Counted from the first letter of the stretch, positions 1-9,530 are shown. The stretch: 64,000 nt of DNA from Blautia parvula (GCF_020215665.1 NZ_CP084061.1:744001-808000); one strand, 5' to 3'. The notes: generated by a model from the sequence alone, not told the origin. Numbers and translations: made by a program.

Positions 1-283
1 GGGTATCATAATGAGGCATGTGCGGCCCAGAAAAATAAAAGGCGACATTTATTTTGGATTTGATGATCCGGCGCTTACAGGGCAGGTGCTGGCAGGAGCC
101 AGTATTTTCTATCCTCTTTACGGCAGAGGACTTTCCCTGCATCCGTATTTTGACAGAGTCATACTGGAAGGACGCGCACAGATCTGGGGAAGAATGTACG
201 GGTTTATGTTTCTCCGTACGGTCTGGAAACTGTTCAGGGATGCCAATGTCAGGGATTTGAGAAAAAAATTTAAAAACAAGTAA
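1..283 (+). CDS. DUF2953 family protein, C-terminal end (cut by window edge)
   Basis: The reading frame is open from the first base, so this is the 3' end of a longer gene. About 93 residues remain. The remnant has the conserved tail of DUF2953 proteins: a GDIYFGFDDPALTGQVLA stretch, then YPLYG, a PYF motif and a basic end (LRKKFKNK). DUF2953 proteins have an N-terminal membrane segment in other Firmicutes, not visible here. The gene sits 20 bp before ytfJ, the usual ytfI-ytfJ pairing in spore formers. Its biochemical role is unknown; a sporulation or germination link is inferred only from the neighbour. Confidence 0.75.
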   Translation, partial: GIIMRHVRPRKIKGDIYFGFDDPALTGQVLAGASIFYPLYGRGLSLHPYFDRVILEGRAQIWGRMYGFMFLRTVWKLFRDANVRDLRKKFKNK

Positions 284-303
284 ACATTAAGGAGGAAATA
301 ACT

Positions 304-738
304 ATGGCTTCAGATAATAGTTTCAAGACAACGGTGGATTCCCTCTTCAAGGGAATGGACAGCTTTATCACAACGAAAACAGTGGTAGGGGAGGCGATCA
401 CTGTGGGAGACACCATTATCCTTCCGCTGATCGACGTATCCTTCGGCGTGGCTGCAGGTGCATTTGCCGATGACAAGAAGAACAACGGCGGCGGCGGTAT
501 GGGCGGCAAGGTCTCCCCAAGCGCAGTGCTGGTGATCTCAGGCGGCAGTACAAAACTGGTCAATGTGAAGAACCAGGACGGCCTTACCAAAATTCTGGAT
601 ATGGTTCCCGATTTTGTAAATAAATTTACGGACGGCAAAAAAGAGGAAGCGGCAGCAGCAAAAGAGCCTGCAAAGAAAGCAGAATCCGAGAAGAAAGAGG
701 CTGAGGAAGTAGATACAGAAGATAAAACAGAAGAGTAA
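304..738 (+). CDS. ytfJ: Sporulation protein YtfJ / GerW family
   Basis: This 144-residue protein is a full-length GerW/YtfJ family member. The N-terminal part carries the family signature (TVVGEAITVGDTIILPLIDVSFG), followed by a glycine-rich turn (NNGGGGMGGKV) and a hydrophobic strand (SAVLVISGG). The last 35 residues are a highly charged Lys/Glu/Ala tail of low complexity. In Bacillus, GerW is a forespore-expressed protein needed for nutrient germination. The start follows an AGGAGG site at 291-296. It is probably co-transcribed with the DUF2953 gene and ends before the hairpin at 758-789. Confidence 0.9.
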   Translation: MASDNSFKTTVDSLFKGMDSFITTKTVVGEAITVGDTIILPLIDVSFGVAAGAFADDKKNNGGGGMGGKVSPSAVLVISGGSTKLVNVKNQDGLTKILDMVPDFVNKFTDGKKEEAAAAKEPAKKAESEKKEAEEVDTEDKTEE

Positions 739-757
739 AGAGGATACAGGACATAAA

Positions 758-789
758 AAAGCCGCCGGGATGTCATTCATGGCGGCTTT
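758..789 (+). terminator. Hairpin after ytfJ, possible terminator
   Basis: A perfect 9-bp stem (AAAGCCGCC/GGCGGCTTT) follows the ytfJ stop by about 20 bp. The 3' side lacks a long T run, so termination may be partial or read from either side. Confidence 0.5.
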
Positions 790-834
790 GTGCATATATT
801 AAAGTAAACAGGCAAAAGGAGAAACAGAGAGACT

Positions 835-972
835 GTGCAGAGACTCATTGGATTTTTACTGTTTTGGATTGGAGTAGGGCTGTTTCTTGCCTTGATATTT
901 CCAAAGAGCTTCCTTATGGTATTACTTGCGGCACTGTGCATGCTGGTGGGATACAACCTGTTCTGCTGCTGA
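835..972 (+). CDS. Small 45-residue membrane protein (GTG start)
   Basis: A short open frame starts with GTG at 835 and stops at 970-972. The product begins VQRLIGFLLFWIGVGLFLAL and is almost wholly hydrophobic: one segment (residues 4-21) and a second (residues 26-43) are separated by a short FPKS turn, giving a two-helix hairpin with a Cys-Cys end. An AAGGAGA-like site lies about 12 bp upstream. I do not recognise a named family, although tiny double-helix proteins of this kind are common in Clostridia. It lies between two hairpins, so it forms a single-gene unit. Function unknown. Confidence 0.6.
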   Translation: MQRLIGFLLFWIGVGLFLALIFPKSFLMVLLAALCMLVGYNLFCC

Positions 973-987
973 ATGAATATAGAAGAG

Positions 988-1023
988 GACAAAAAAAGAC
1001 CTTGTCTCATCGGACAAGGCCTT
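988..1023 (-). terminator. Rho-independent terminator of rpmB
   Basis: Read on the minus strand, a CCTTGTC/GACAAGG stem with a six-base loop is followed by a run of seven T. It lies 11 bp past the rpmB stop. Confidence 0.75.
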
Positions 1024-1033
1024 TCCTCATTCT

Positions 1034-1222
1034 TTACGCTCTCTCCACTTTGCCGCTTCTTAAGCAGGAAGTACAAACATACATTTTCTTTGCAGCACCG
1101 TTTGCTGTTTTTACTTTAACAGATTTGATGTTGGATTTCCACATCTTGTTTGATCTTCTATGGGAATGGCTCACGTTGTTCCCGAAATGAGCACCTTTTT
1201 CACAAATTGCACACTTTGCCAT
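1034..1222 (-). CDS. rpmB: 50S ribosomal protein bL28
   Basis: The 62-residue product begins MAKCAICEKGAHFGNNVSHS and continues HRRSNKMWKSNIKSVKVK, the classic bL28 sequence. Two CxxC pairs (Cys4/Cys7 and Cys50/Cys53) mark the zinc-binding form of this large-subunit protein. A strong GGAGGTG site precedes the start. The gene is transcribed alone on the minus strand and ends in a good terminator. Single-gene rpmB, divergent from the Asp23-like gene and fakA, is a familiar arrangement in Firmicutes. Confidence 0.97.
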   Translation of the reverse strand: MAKCAICEKGAHFGNNVSHSHRRSNKMWKSNIKSVKVKTANGAAKKMYVCTSCLRSGKVERA

Positions 1223-1439
1223 GGTAGCACCTCCTTAACATAGAATAAGTCCGTGTATACAAACTCACAACAATAGTTATTTTAACAGAAGATAACAGGA
1301 TTTGCAAGTGAAAATATAAAAATTTTAAATTAATATTTCGTTTTTGGGAAAGATATGTTAGAATGGTTCTATGAAAAAGCGGCAGACCGGGGAATACCCC
1401 GGGCGGCGGCAAAGAAAAAAGCTATGGAGGTGTCCGTGC

Positions 1440-1796
1440 ATGGATGGACTTGTTGATACAGGATTAGGTAAAATAATGATTGATACGGATGTCATCGCTA
1501 CTTATGCGGGAAGCGTGGCAGTCGAATGTTTTGGAATCGTAGGCATGGCGGCAGTCAGCATGAAGGACGGGCTGGTTAAGCTCCTGAAGAAAGACAGCCT
1601 GAAGCATGGAATCAATGTCATCATCACCGATAATAAAATCACTCTGGAATTTCACGTGATCGTCGCGTACGGCGTCAGCATCTCTGCCGTGTCCGACAAT
1701 CTCATCAGCAATGTGAAATACCGCGTGGAGGAATTTACCGGTTTGACTATAGAGAAGATCAATATCCTTGTAGAGGGCGTAAGAGTAATCGATTAA
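1440..1796 (+). CDS. Asp23/Gls24 family protein (YloU-like)
   Basis: This is a 118-residue Asp23/Gls24-family protein. The family core is clear: VIATYAGSVAVECFGIVGMA near the start, then alternating strands (INVIITDNKITLEFHVIV, GVSISAVSDNLISNVKYRVE) and the conserved end KINILVEGVRV. I place the start at ATG 1440, eight bases after a GGAGGT site. An upstream ATG at 1371 in the same frame would add a non-homologous basic stretch. It lies 18 bp before fakA, as yloU does before yloV in Bacillus. Family members are linked to cell-envelope homeostasis; exact function is unknown. Confidence 0.88.
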   Translation: MDGLVDTGLGKIMIDTDVIATYAGSVAVECFGIVGMAAVSMKDGLVKLLKKDSLKHGINVIITDNKITLEFHVIVAYGVSISAVSDNLISNVKYRVEEFTGLTIEKINILVEGVRVID

Positions 1797-1814
1797 TTAA
1801 GGAGGAAACTTGTT

Positions 1815-3464
1815 TTGAATACCAATACCGTTGACGCGAAGATGCTTGGCAGGATGTTTCTGGCCGGTGCCAAAAATCTGGAAGCTAAGAAAGAATGGAT
1901 TAATGAACTGAATGTATTCCCTGTACCGGACGGTGACACGGGAACGAATATGACGCTGACGATTCTGTCTGCCGCTTCTGAAGTAAGTGCTCTTGAGAAT
2001 CCAACCATGAAGACACTGGCTAAGGCCATCTCTTCCGGTTCCCTGCGCGGGGCAAGAGGAAATTCGGGAGTTATCCTTTCTCAGCTTCTGAGAGGTTTTA
2101 CAAAAACCATTGAACATTATGATACAGTGGATGCACCTGCCTTTGCAAAAGCGTTTGAAAAGGGTGTGGAAACCGCCTATAAAGCTGTTATGAAGCCAAA
2201 AGAGGGTACAATCCTGACAGTTGCCAAGGGCGCGGCTGACAAGGCTCTGGAGATCGCAGAGGACTGCAGGGATCTCAGCAGTTTCTTTGCGGATGTGATC
2301 GCCCATGCGGAGCATGTGCTCTCCAGAACACCGGACATGCTTCCTGTTTTAAAAGAGGCAGGCGTTGTGGACTCCGGCGGACAGGGACTGGTGGAGGTTC
2401 TGAAAGGTGCCTATGACGGCTATCTGGGTAAAGAGATCGACATGAATTTTGAAAAGCCCAAGTCCTCAGGCATGAGCAAACCGGTGTCCGCGGAGGAGAG
2501 CAATATCAAATTCGGCTACTGCACAGAATTTATCATCATGCTGGAAAAGGAATTTCCGGAAAAAGAGGAGCAGACTTTCAAAGAATATCTCATGTCCATC
2601 GGAGATTCCCTGGTAGTTGTGGCGGATGATGAAATCGTGAAGGTGCATGTACATACCAATGATCCTGGTATGGCAATCCAAAAAGCCCTGACTTACGGAC
2701 AGCTCTCCAACATGAAGATTGACAATATGCGCCTGGAGCACCATGAAAAGGTGATCAAAGAGGCTGAGAAGCTGGCAGCACAGCAAAGAGAAGCCGTTCC
2801 GGAAAAAGAGGTGGGATTCATCTCTGTATCGGTAGGCGACGGCATGGGAGATATCTTCCGGGATCTGGGCGCTGACTATCTGATCGAAGGCGGCCAGACC
2901 ATGAATCCAAGTACAGAGGACGTGCTGAAAGCCATTGAGCAGGTACATGCAAAGAATATTTTCGTGTTCCCCAACAATAAAAACATCATTCTGGCAGCCA
3001 ACCAGGCAAGAGATCTGACAGAAGATAAGAATATCATTGTCATTCCGACCAAGACCATACCCCAGGGTATCACGGCGATGATCAATTATGTGCCGGAGAA
3101 GACGGTGGAGCAGAATACAGAGGAGATGCTGCAGTGCATCGGCAATGTGAAGACCGGTCAGGTCACTTATGCGGTGAGGGATACGAAGATCGATGATAAG
3201 GAGATTCGCCAGGGCAACATTATGGGAATCGGTGACCATGGCATTTTAGCTGTGGGCGAGGGCGTGGAAGGCATTACCATGGAGACCATTGACGCTATGG
3301 TGGATGAGGACACGGAGATCATCAGTGTATACTATGGGTCTGATGTGAGTGCAGAGGATGCACAGCGCCTGGGTGAGAAGCTGGAGGAGCGCTACCCGGA
3401 TTTTGATGTGGAAGTAAACGACGGCGGTCAGCCGATCTATTATTATGTGGTATCCGTGGAATAA
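1815..3464 (+). CDS. fakA: Fatty acid kinase catalytic subunit (DAK2/DegV-linked, YloV)
   Basis: A 549-residue FakA/YloV protein. The N-terminal Dak2/DhaL-type ATP-binding domain (about residues 1-200) contains NVFPVPDGDTGTNM and GSLRGARGNSGVILSQLLRG, the nucleotide and Mg binding loops. A central region with KVHVHTNDPG and a C-terminal domain follow, the full family architecture. FakA phosphorylates fatty acids presented by a FakB (DegV) protein, feeding exogenous fatty acids into phospholipid synthesis. No fakB lies nearby. Translation starts at TTG 1815 behind AAGGAGG at 1799-1805; no ATG fits the site. Confidence 0.92.
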   Translation: MNTNTVDAKMLGRMFLAGAKNLEAKKEWINELNVFPVPDGDTGTNMTLTILSAASEVSALENPTMKTLAKAISSGSLRGARGNSGVILSQLLRGFTKTIEHYDTVDAPAFAKAFEKGVETAYKAVMKPKEGTILTVAKGAADKALEIAEDCRDLSSFFADVIAHAEHVLSRTPDMLPVLKEAGVVDSGGQGLVEVLKGAYDGYLGKEIDMNFEKPKSSGMSKPVSAEESNIKFGYCTEFIIMLEKEFPEKEEQTFKEYLMSIGDSLVVVADDEIVKVHVHTNDPGMAIQKALTYGQLSNMKIDNMRLEHHEKVIKEAEKLAAQQREAVPEKEVGFISVSVGDGMGDIFRDLGADYLIEGGQTMNPSTEDVLKAIEQVHAKNIFVFPNNKNIILAANQARDLTEDKNIIVIPTKTIPQGITAMINYVPEKTVEQNTEEMLQCIGNVKTGQVTYAVRDTKIDDKEIRQGNIMGIGDHGILAVGEGVEGITMETIDAMVDEDTEIISVYYGSDVSAEDAQRLGEKLEERYPDFDVEVNDGGQPIYYYVVSVE

Positions 3465-3482
3465 CCTGCGGGATTGAAAAAT

Positions 3483-3527
3483 AAGAGGTGTGGACGCGGC
3501 TTTGCCTGCTGAAACACCTCTTCTTTA
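3483..3527 (+). terminator. Hairpin between fakA and recG
   Basis: A 9-bp stem (AAGAGGTGT/ACACCTCTT) with a long loop follows fakA by about 20 bp. The downstream T content is weak (CTTTAC), so it may act as an attenuator within a fakA-recG transcript. Confidence 0.4.
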
Positions 3528-3572
3528 CACAAAAAGAAAGACAGCGTGTGAGCCGGAGATGGAGTTACAAAG

Positions 3573-5630
3573 ATGAGAGAAGCAGATGCGATCCGTTCCA
3601 TCAAGGGGATTGGAGAGAAGACAGAAAAATTATTTGCAAAACTGGGGATACGAAGCGTAGGCGACCTGCTTAGGTACTATCCCAGGGATTACGAGGAATA
3701 CGCGCAGCCGGTAAGCCTGGCAGAGCTAAAGCCGGGCAAAAAAGCTGCTGTGGCCGGAAGGATAGCCGGAAAAGTGGGGGTGCGCAGTACAGGCAGGCTC
3801 ACTGTGGTGACGGCAGCTCTGAAAGAGGAGGGACAAAGCCTTTCCCTGACCTGGTATAACATGCCCTTTTTAAGAAACACCATAGCCTCGGGAAGCTGCT
3901 ACATATTTCGTGGAATGGTCACAGAGAAAAAGGGCCGCCTTACCATGGAGCACCCGGAAGTGTTCACCCCCGAAAAGTACGGGGAAATGCTGCACACCCT
4001 GAACCCCATATACGGCCTGACAAAGGGACTGACCAACAAGCTGGTAGTCAAGACCATGCATCAGGCATTGGAGGAGAAGGAGATTGTGCAGGAATATCTG
4101 CCTGAGGATTTCCGCAGCCACTATCATCTGGCAGAGTATAATTTTGCAATATCGGAAATTCATTTTCCCAGAGATAAAATGAATATGCTTCTTGGCAGGA
4201 GAAGACTTGTTTTTGATGAATTTTTGTTTTTTATACTGGCTGTGCGCATGATGAAAGAGAAGACCCAGGACGCAGTCAGCTATTTTAACATAAAGCCGGT
4301 CTGGGAGACAGAGAATGTCATAGAAAACCTTCCCTATCCCCTGACCAATGCCCAGAGGCGTGTCTGGGGAGAGATAGAGCGGGATATGACAGGCCATTCC
4401 CTTATGTCAAGGCTGGTGCAGGGGGATGTGGGAAGCGGCAAGACCATTATCGCGTTCTTATCCATGATACTGGCAGCCGTAAACGGTTACCAGTCTGCCC
4501 TTATGGTCCCCACAGAGGTTCTGGCAGCACAGCATTTTGAGGCGCTGAAGAAGCTGCTGGAGGAGCAGGGGCTTGCTTATGAACCGGTGCTGCTGACAGG
4601 TTCCTGTACTGCGAAGGAAAAGCGGCTGATCTATGAGAAGATATCCTCAGGACAAACCAGAATGGTTGTGGGTACCCATGCCCTGATCCAGGAGAAGGTG
4701 CAGTATGAGAATCTGGCCCTGGTGGTCACCGATGAACAGCACCGCTTCGGGGTCAGCCAGAGGGATGATCTCTCTAAAAAGGGGGAGAAGCCTCACGTTC
4801 TTGTCATGAGTGCCACACCCATACCAAGGACCCTGGCGATCATTTTGTACGGGGATTTGGATATCTCCGTGATTGACGAGCTTCCGGCCAGAAGGCTGCC
4901 CATAAAAAACTGTGTGGTGGATATTTCTTACCGTCCGAAAGCATATGCTTTTATGGAGCGGGAGATTCAGGCAGGAAGACAGGTCTATGTCATCTGCCCC
5001 ATGGTGGAGGAGAGCGAGGGGCTGGAAGCGGAAAATGTACTGGATTATACACAGCGCCTGCGAGATATCATGCCTCCGCAGATCAGGGTGGAACCTCTTC
5101 ACGGAAGAATGAAGCCTGCCGAAAAAAATAAGATCATGAGTGCTTTTGCATCCAATGAGATACAGATACTGGTCTCCACCACAGTGGTTGAGGTCGGCGT
5201 AAATGTTCCAAATGCCACCGTCATGATGGTGGAGAATGCGGAGCGGTTTGGCCTGGCCCAGCTTCACCAGCTCAGGGGACGCGTAGGACGAGGAGAACAT
5301 CAGTCGTACTGTATCTTTATGCAGGGGCAGGATGCCCGGGAGACAAAGGAGCGTCTGGAGATCCTGGTAAAATCCAATGACGGCTTTGAGATCGCAGGGG
5401 AGGATCTGCGGCTTCGGGGACCCGGGGATCTGTTCGGAATCCGGCAGAGCGGGGATATGGAATTTGCGCTGGCTGACATTTACCAGGATGCACAGGTGCT
5501 GAAGGAGGCCAGTGAGGCGGGAGGCGCGATCCTCAAGCTGGACCCGGATCTGTCACTGGAACAACACAGAAGGCTCAGAGAACGTCTTCTGGATTATGCG
5601 AAGGAACGGCTGGAGCTGCCGGGACTATAG
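3573..5630 (+). CDS. recG: ATP-dependent DNA helicase RecG
   Basis: A full-length (685-residue) RecG. The N-terminal wedge/OB part begins with an HhH-like GIGEKTEKLFAKLGI and contains YYPRDYE. Walker A is GDVGSGKT near residue 284, the DExH-type box is VVTDEQHRFG near 386, motif III is MSATPIPRT, and the helicase C domain carries STTVVEVGVNVPNA and QLRGRVGRG. RecG remodels stalled forks and Holliday junctions. The start has a GGAG site eight bases upstream. The fakA-recG order matches the yloV-recG synteny of many Firmicutes. Confidence 0.97.
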   Translation: MREADAIRSIKGIGEKTEKLFAKLGIRSVGDLLRYYPRDYEEYAQPVSLAELKPGKKAAVAGRIAGKVGVRSTGRLTVVTAALKEEGQSLSLTWYNMPFLRNTIASGSCYIFRGMVTEKKGRLTMEHPEVFTPEKYGEMLHTLNPIYGLTKGLTNKLVVKTMHQALEEKEIVQEYLPEDFRSHYHLAEYNFAISEIHFPRDKMNMLLGRRRLVFDEFLFFILAVRMMKEKTQDAVSYFNIKPVWETENVIENLPYPLTNAQRRVWGEIERDMTGHSLMSRLVQGDVGSGKTIIAFLSMILAAVNGYQSALMVPTEVLAAQHFEALKKLLEEQGLAYEPVLLTGSCTAKEKRLIYEKISSGQTRMVVGTHALIQEKVQYENLALVVTDEQHRFGVSQRDDLSKKGEKPHVLVMSATPIPRTLAIILYGDLDISVIDELPARRLPIKNCVVDISYRPKAYAFMEREIQAGRQVYVICPMVEESEGLEAENVLDYTQRLRDIMPPQIRVEPLHGRMKPAEKNKIMSAFASNEIQILVSTTVVEVGVNVPNATVMMVENAERFGLAQLHQLRGRVGRGEHQSYCIFMQGQDARETKERLEILVKSNDGFEIAGEDLRLRGPGDLFGIRQSGDMEFALADIYQDAQVLKEASEAGGAILKLDPDLSLEQHRRLRERLLDYAKERLELPGL

Positions 5631-5648
5631 AGAAAAAGGTGTGACAGC

Positions 5649-8600
5649 ATGAAGAAGAATGCGTTAGCAAAAGATTTTTTTATGGAGATAAAAAAGACAA
5701 GGAACCGGTTTCTGTCCATAATGCTTATTGCGGCACTGGGCGTGGCCTTTTTTGCCGGTGTAAGGGCAGCGGCCCCGGATATGAATATGTCGGCAGACCT
5801 TCTGTATGACAAGAGCAATTTCATGGATATCCGCGTGCTGAGTGACCTGGGCCTGACGGAGAAGGACATAGATGCGATCCGGGATATAAAGGGTGTGGAG
5901 TCCGTGCGGGGCGGCTACAGCGCGGATGTGCTGTGCAGTACGGAAGAAGCACAGCTTGTTGTGCGCATGATGTCAGCCTATGAGGATATCAATAAGATAA
6001 CAGTAAAGCAGGGCCGTATGCCCGAAAAAAAGGATGAATGCCTTGCGGATGAACGGTTCTTGAGTCTTTCCGGATATAAAATCGGAGATACGATCTCTGT
6101 GAAATCCGGTACAGATGATGACATAGCAGATACGCTTGCTGTCACAGAATACAAGATTGTGGGAAGCGGAACGACTGCCTATTATCTCAGCCTGGACAGG
6201 GGCACCAGCAAAATAGGAAACGGCGAGCTGAGCAGTTTCCTGGTCATTCCGGCAGAAAGCTTTTCCCTGGAGGTCTATACAGAGGCTGTGATACGGGTGG
6301 CGGGAGCAAAAGAGCTTTTATCAGGTTCAGATAAGTACGAGGATACCGTAAAAGAGGTGGAGGACCATCTGGATGCCATAGCGGACGGACGCTGTGATAT
6401 CCGCTACGAGTCTGTCTATCGGGAAGGACAGGAAAAGCTGGATGATGCATCTGCAGAGATAGAGGAGAACCAGCAGAAGCTGGAGGATGCCAAAAAGGAA
6501 TTGGATGACGGGGAAAAAGAACTTGCGGACGCCCAGCAAAAGCTTGACGATGCCAAAAAAGAGCTGCAGACAGCCAGGGATAAACTGACTGACGGGGAGG
6601 CTCAGCTTGCGGATGGGGAAGCACAGGCCGCAGACGGGGAGAACCAGCTTGCAGACGGCTGGAATACCTACTATGAAAATGCCTCCACACTGGAGGAGAA
6701 GAGCCGGGAGCTGGAGGAGGCAGAAGCCCAGACAGCGGACGGCGAGAATCAGATCGCAGAGGGATGGCAGGAGCTTGACGCACAGAAGGCAGCTCTTTCT
6801 GACGGTCGCAGCCAGTTGGAGGAAGGCAAAGCCCAGATCGCCCAGGGCAGGCAGCAGCTTACAGACGGCATTGCCCAGACGGAGGCAGGCATTGCCCAGG
6901 TAGAGCAGAAGATTCAGGAGATAGAGGCCGGACTCCCGGCTGTCCGGGACGGCATAGCAAAGGTTACGGACGGCATTCATCAGGCGGAAGCAGGGATCGC
7001 GGATCTGGAACAGAAGCAGGTGGTTGTTCAGGCAGGAATCGCCCAGTTGGAAGAGCAGCTTGCCGCTGTCCCCCCTGAGGCAGAGGATATCCGGCAGCAG
7101 TTGGAGGAGCAGTTAAATGAAGCCAGAGAGCAGGAAGCCCAGATTGAGGCAGGTATCTCTGCGGCCTCAGGACAGCTTGCGGATCTTCAGAATACCCTGC
7201 AGCAGTTAGAGGAGCAGAAAGCCCAGATGGACAATGCCTTACCTCAGTTAAAAGAGCAGCAGCAGACCTTGCCGGCTGCACTGGAGGAGCTGAAAAAGCA
7301 GCTCGACCAACTTGATGCCCAGGCGGAAACCCTGGCAGAAAAGGAGGCAGAGCTTGCAGACGGAGAGGACCAGATTGCCCAGGCAGAGGTACTGCTTACG
7401 GAAAAGGAAGCAGAACTTGCAGCGGGAAAGGCCCAGATAGAGGACGGGGCAGCTCAGCTTGCGGATGGAGAAAATCAGCTTGATGAGGCCAGGGAGCTTC
7501 TGGAATCCAAAGAGCAGGAGCTTGCGGACGCAAAGGCTCAGATCGCGCAGTCAAGAAAAGAGCTTGAGGATGGAAAGGCCCAGCTTGCGGACGGGGAGAA
7601 GGAGATCGCGGACGGGGAGTCTGAGATTGAAAAGAACCGGAAGAAGCTTGCGGACGGACGCAGGGAATATGAGGAAAAGAAGGCGGATGCGGATGAGAAG
7701 ATTGCAGATGCCAGGCAGAAGGTGGCAGACGGGCAGAAGGATCTGGATGATTTGGAGGTGCCAAAATGGTATATTCTCAACCGTGATTTCATACAGACTT
7801 ATGTGGAATACGAGCAGGATGCAGACAGGATAAAGGCCATAGGAGACGTATTTCCGGCGATCTTTTTCCTGGTCGCAGCCCTGATATGCCTTACCACCAT
7901 GACAAGAATGGTGGAGGAGGAGAGAACCCAGATCGGAACGCTGAAAGCACTTGGATACAGCAAACTCTCCATCGCGGCAAAGTATCTGTGTTACGCGCTT
8001 CTGGCATCCCTCATTGGCAGTCTGGCGGGACTGGTGGCAGGGCAGAAGATACTGCCCCCTGTCATCATCAATGCCTATGGTATCCTCTACAACAATCTTC
8101 CTGAGGCGGTGGCACCGCTGCACGCGGGATATTCCATATCCTCCACTCTGCTGGCCATTGCCTGTACTACCGCGGCAGCCGGAATCGCCTGTTATAAGGA
8201 ACTGATGTCCACACCGGCAACCCTGATGCGTCCCGCGGCTCCGAAGTCGGGGAAAAGAGTGCTGCTGGAACGTGTGGGAATCATTTGGAACCACCTGAGC
8301 TTTACCAACAAGTCCACGGTCCGGAACCTGTTCCGGTATAAAAAGCGGTTTTTCATGACGGTTCTGGGCATCGGCGGCTGTATGGGACTTTTGCTGGTGG
8401 GATTCGGCGTGAAGGATTCGGTCCGCTCCATCGGTACGATCCAGTACAATGACCTGTTGTCCTACCACGCAGAGATTGTATTAGAGGATAAAACCACACC
8501 GGAGGAAAAAGAGGAAGTGATGGACGCCATGGAAAAGGATAAGGATATCAAATCCTTTATGGCAGTTTACAAGACCTCCATGGATATCGAAAATGAGAAA

Positions 8601-9446
8601 GAGGATGTGACCAAAAGCGCCTATGTGATGGTGCCTGAGAATGCAAAGGAATTTAAAAAATATGCCGACCTGCGCAGCCGTACGACGAAGGAGCATTACG
8701 AGCTTTCCGATGACGGGATCATCATATCAGAGAAGCTGGCAAAGCTGCTGGATGTGAAGGAGGGCGACACTGTGGTTCTGAAGGAGGAGGAGACAGATCA
8801 TTTTGAGGTGAAGGTTTCCCATATCACGGAGAACTATTTCCTCCATTACATCTACATCTCTCCTGAGCTGTACGGCAAAGTATTCGGGGAAACGCCGGAA
8901 TTTGTGGACTATCTTACAATCAATACTTCCACGGACAGCGCATTTGAAGACAGCATGCAGGAGAAATATATGGCCTATGATCAGGTATCTGAGGTCTCAT
9001 TTATTACAAAGACAGCGGACAGGATCGCCAATATGCTGAAAAGCCTGGATACGGTCATCTATGTGCTGGTCATCGCCGCGGGTCTTCTGGCATTTGTTGT
9101 TCTGTACAATCTGAATAATATTAATATCAGTGAGCGTATCAGGGAGCTGGCAACCCTGAAGGTTCTGGGTTTTTATGATATGGAGGTATCCAGATACGTG
9201 CTCAGGGAGAATGTGTGCCTGACTTTGATTGGTTGTTTTCTGGGAATTTTCTTCGGAAAAATCCTGCATCGGTTCGTGATTCTGACTGCCGAGACAGATA
9301 TTATGATGTTCGGCAGAGACATAGAAATCATCAGTTTTGTGTACAGTATCCTGATCACTTTATTCTTTTCAGCAGTGGTAAATTTCTTCATGCATTTCCG
9401 TCTGAAAAAGGTGGATATGGTGGAGTCCATGAAAAGTGTAGAGTAA
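5649..9446 (+). CDS. FtsX/MacB-type ABC permease with giant coiled-coil insert
   Basis: The 1265-residue product is an FtsX-family permease. A first membrane helix follows the charged N-terminus (FLSIMLIAALGVAFFAGVRA). About residues 255-705 form a very long Glu/Gln/Asp/Ala-rich coiled coil built from degenerate short units such as QLADGE. Then come three helices of the first FtsX domain (from about residue 728, with GTLKALGYSK), a second extracytoplasmic domain, and a second FtsX domain (ELATLKVLGFYDMEV). Such proteins work with an ABC ATPase, but none is adjacent: recG lies upstream and a basic protein downstream. Similar permeases are frequent in Lachnospiraceae. The substrate is unknown; a role at the envelope, through mechanical coupling by the coil, is inference. 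Confidence 0.85.
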   Translation: MKKNALAKDFFMEIKKTRNRFLSIMLIAALGVAFFAGVRAAAPDMNMSADLLYDKSNFMDIRVLSDLGLTEKDIDAIRDIKGVESVRGGYSADVLCSTEEAQLVVRMMSAYEDINKITVKQGRMPEKKDECLADERFLSLSGYKIGDTISVKSGTDDDIADTLAVTEYKIVGSGTTAYYLSLDRGTSKIGNGELSSFLVIPAESFSLEVYTEAVIRVAGAKELLSGSDKYEDTVKEVEDHLDAIADGRCDIRYESVYREGQEKLDDASAEIEENQQKLEDAKKELDDGEKELADAQQKLDDAKKELQTARDKLTDGEAQLADGEAQAADGENQLADGWNTYYENASTLEEKSRELEEAEAQTADGENQIAEGWQELDAQKAALSDGRSQLEEGKAQIAQGRQQLTDGIAQTEAGIAQVEQKIQEIEAGLPAVRDGIAKVTDGIHQAEAGIADLEQKQVVVQAGIAQLEEQLAAVPPEAEDIRQQLEEQLNEAREQEAQIEAGISAASGQLADLQNTLQQLEEQKAQMDNALPQLKEQQQTLPAALEELKKQLDQLDAQAETLAEKEAELADGEDQIAQAEVLLTEKEAELAAGKAQIEDGAAQLADGENQLDEARELLESKEQELADAKAQIAQSRKELEDGKAQLADGEKEIADGESEIEKNRKKLADGRREYEEKKADADEKIADARQKVADGQKDLDDLEVPKWYILNRDFIQTYVEYEQDADRIKAIGDVFPAIFFLVAALICLTTMTRMVEEERTQIGTLKALGYSKLSIAAKYLCYALLASLIGSLAGLVAGQKILPPVIINAYGILYNNLPEAVAPLHAGYSISSTLLAIACTTAAAGIACYKELMSTPATLMRPAAPKSGKRVLLERVGIIWNHLSFTNKSTVRNLFRYKKRFFMTVLGIGGCMGLLLVGFGVKDSVRSIGTIQYNDLLSYHAEIVLEDKTTPEEKEEVMDAMEKDKDIKSFMAVYKTSMDIENEKEDVTKSAYVMVPENAKEFKKYADLRSRTTKEHYELSDDGIIISEKLAKLLDVKEGDTVVLKEEETDHFEVKVSHITENYFLHYIYISPELYGKVFGETPEFVDYLTINTSTDSAFEDSMQEKYMAYDQVSEVSFITKTADRIANMLKSLDTVIYVLVIAAGLLAFVVLYNLNNINISERIRELATLKVLGFYDMEVSRYVLRENVCLTLIGCFLGIFFGKILHRFVILTAETDIMMFGRDIEIISFVYSILITLFFSAVVNFFMHFRLKKVDMVESMKSVE

Positions 9447-9530
9447 AAAACTTGAAATTTTCCCGGAAAAGGTATATGATTAACGGGAAAATCGAAATTT
9501 CAAAGGGTATGTAAAAGGAGGAGATTTATT

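Noticed and set aside
6244-7792. Several long minus-strand and alternate-frame open frames inside the coiled-coil region
   Set aside because: They are Pro/Arg/Leu-rich shadows created by the repetitive codons of the permease and show no family features.
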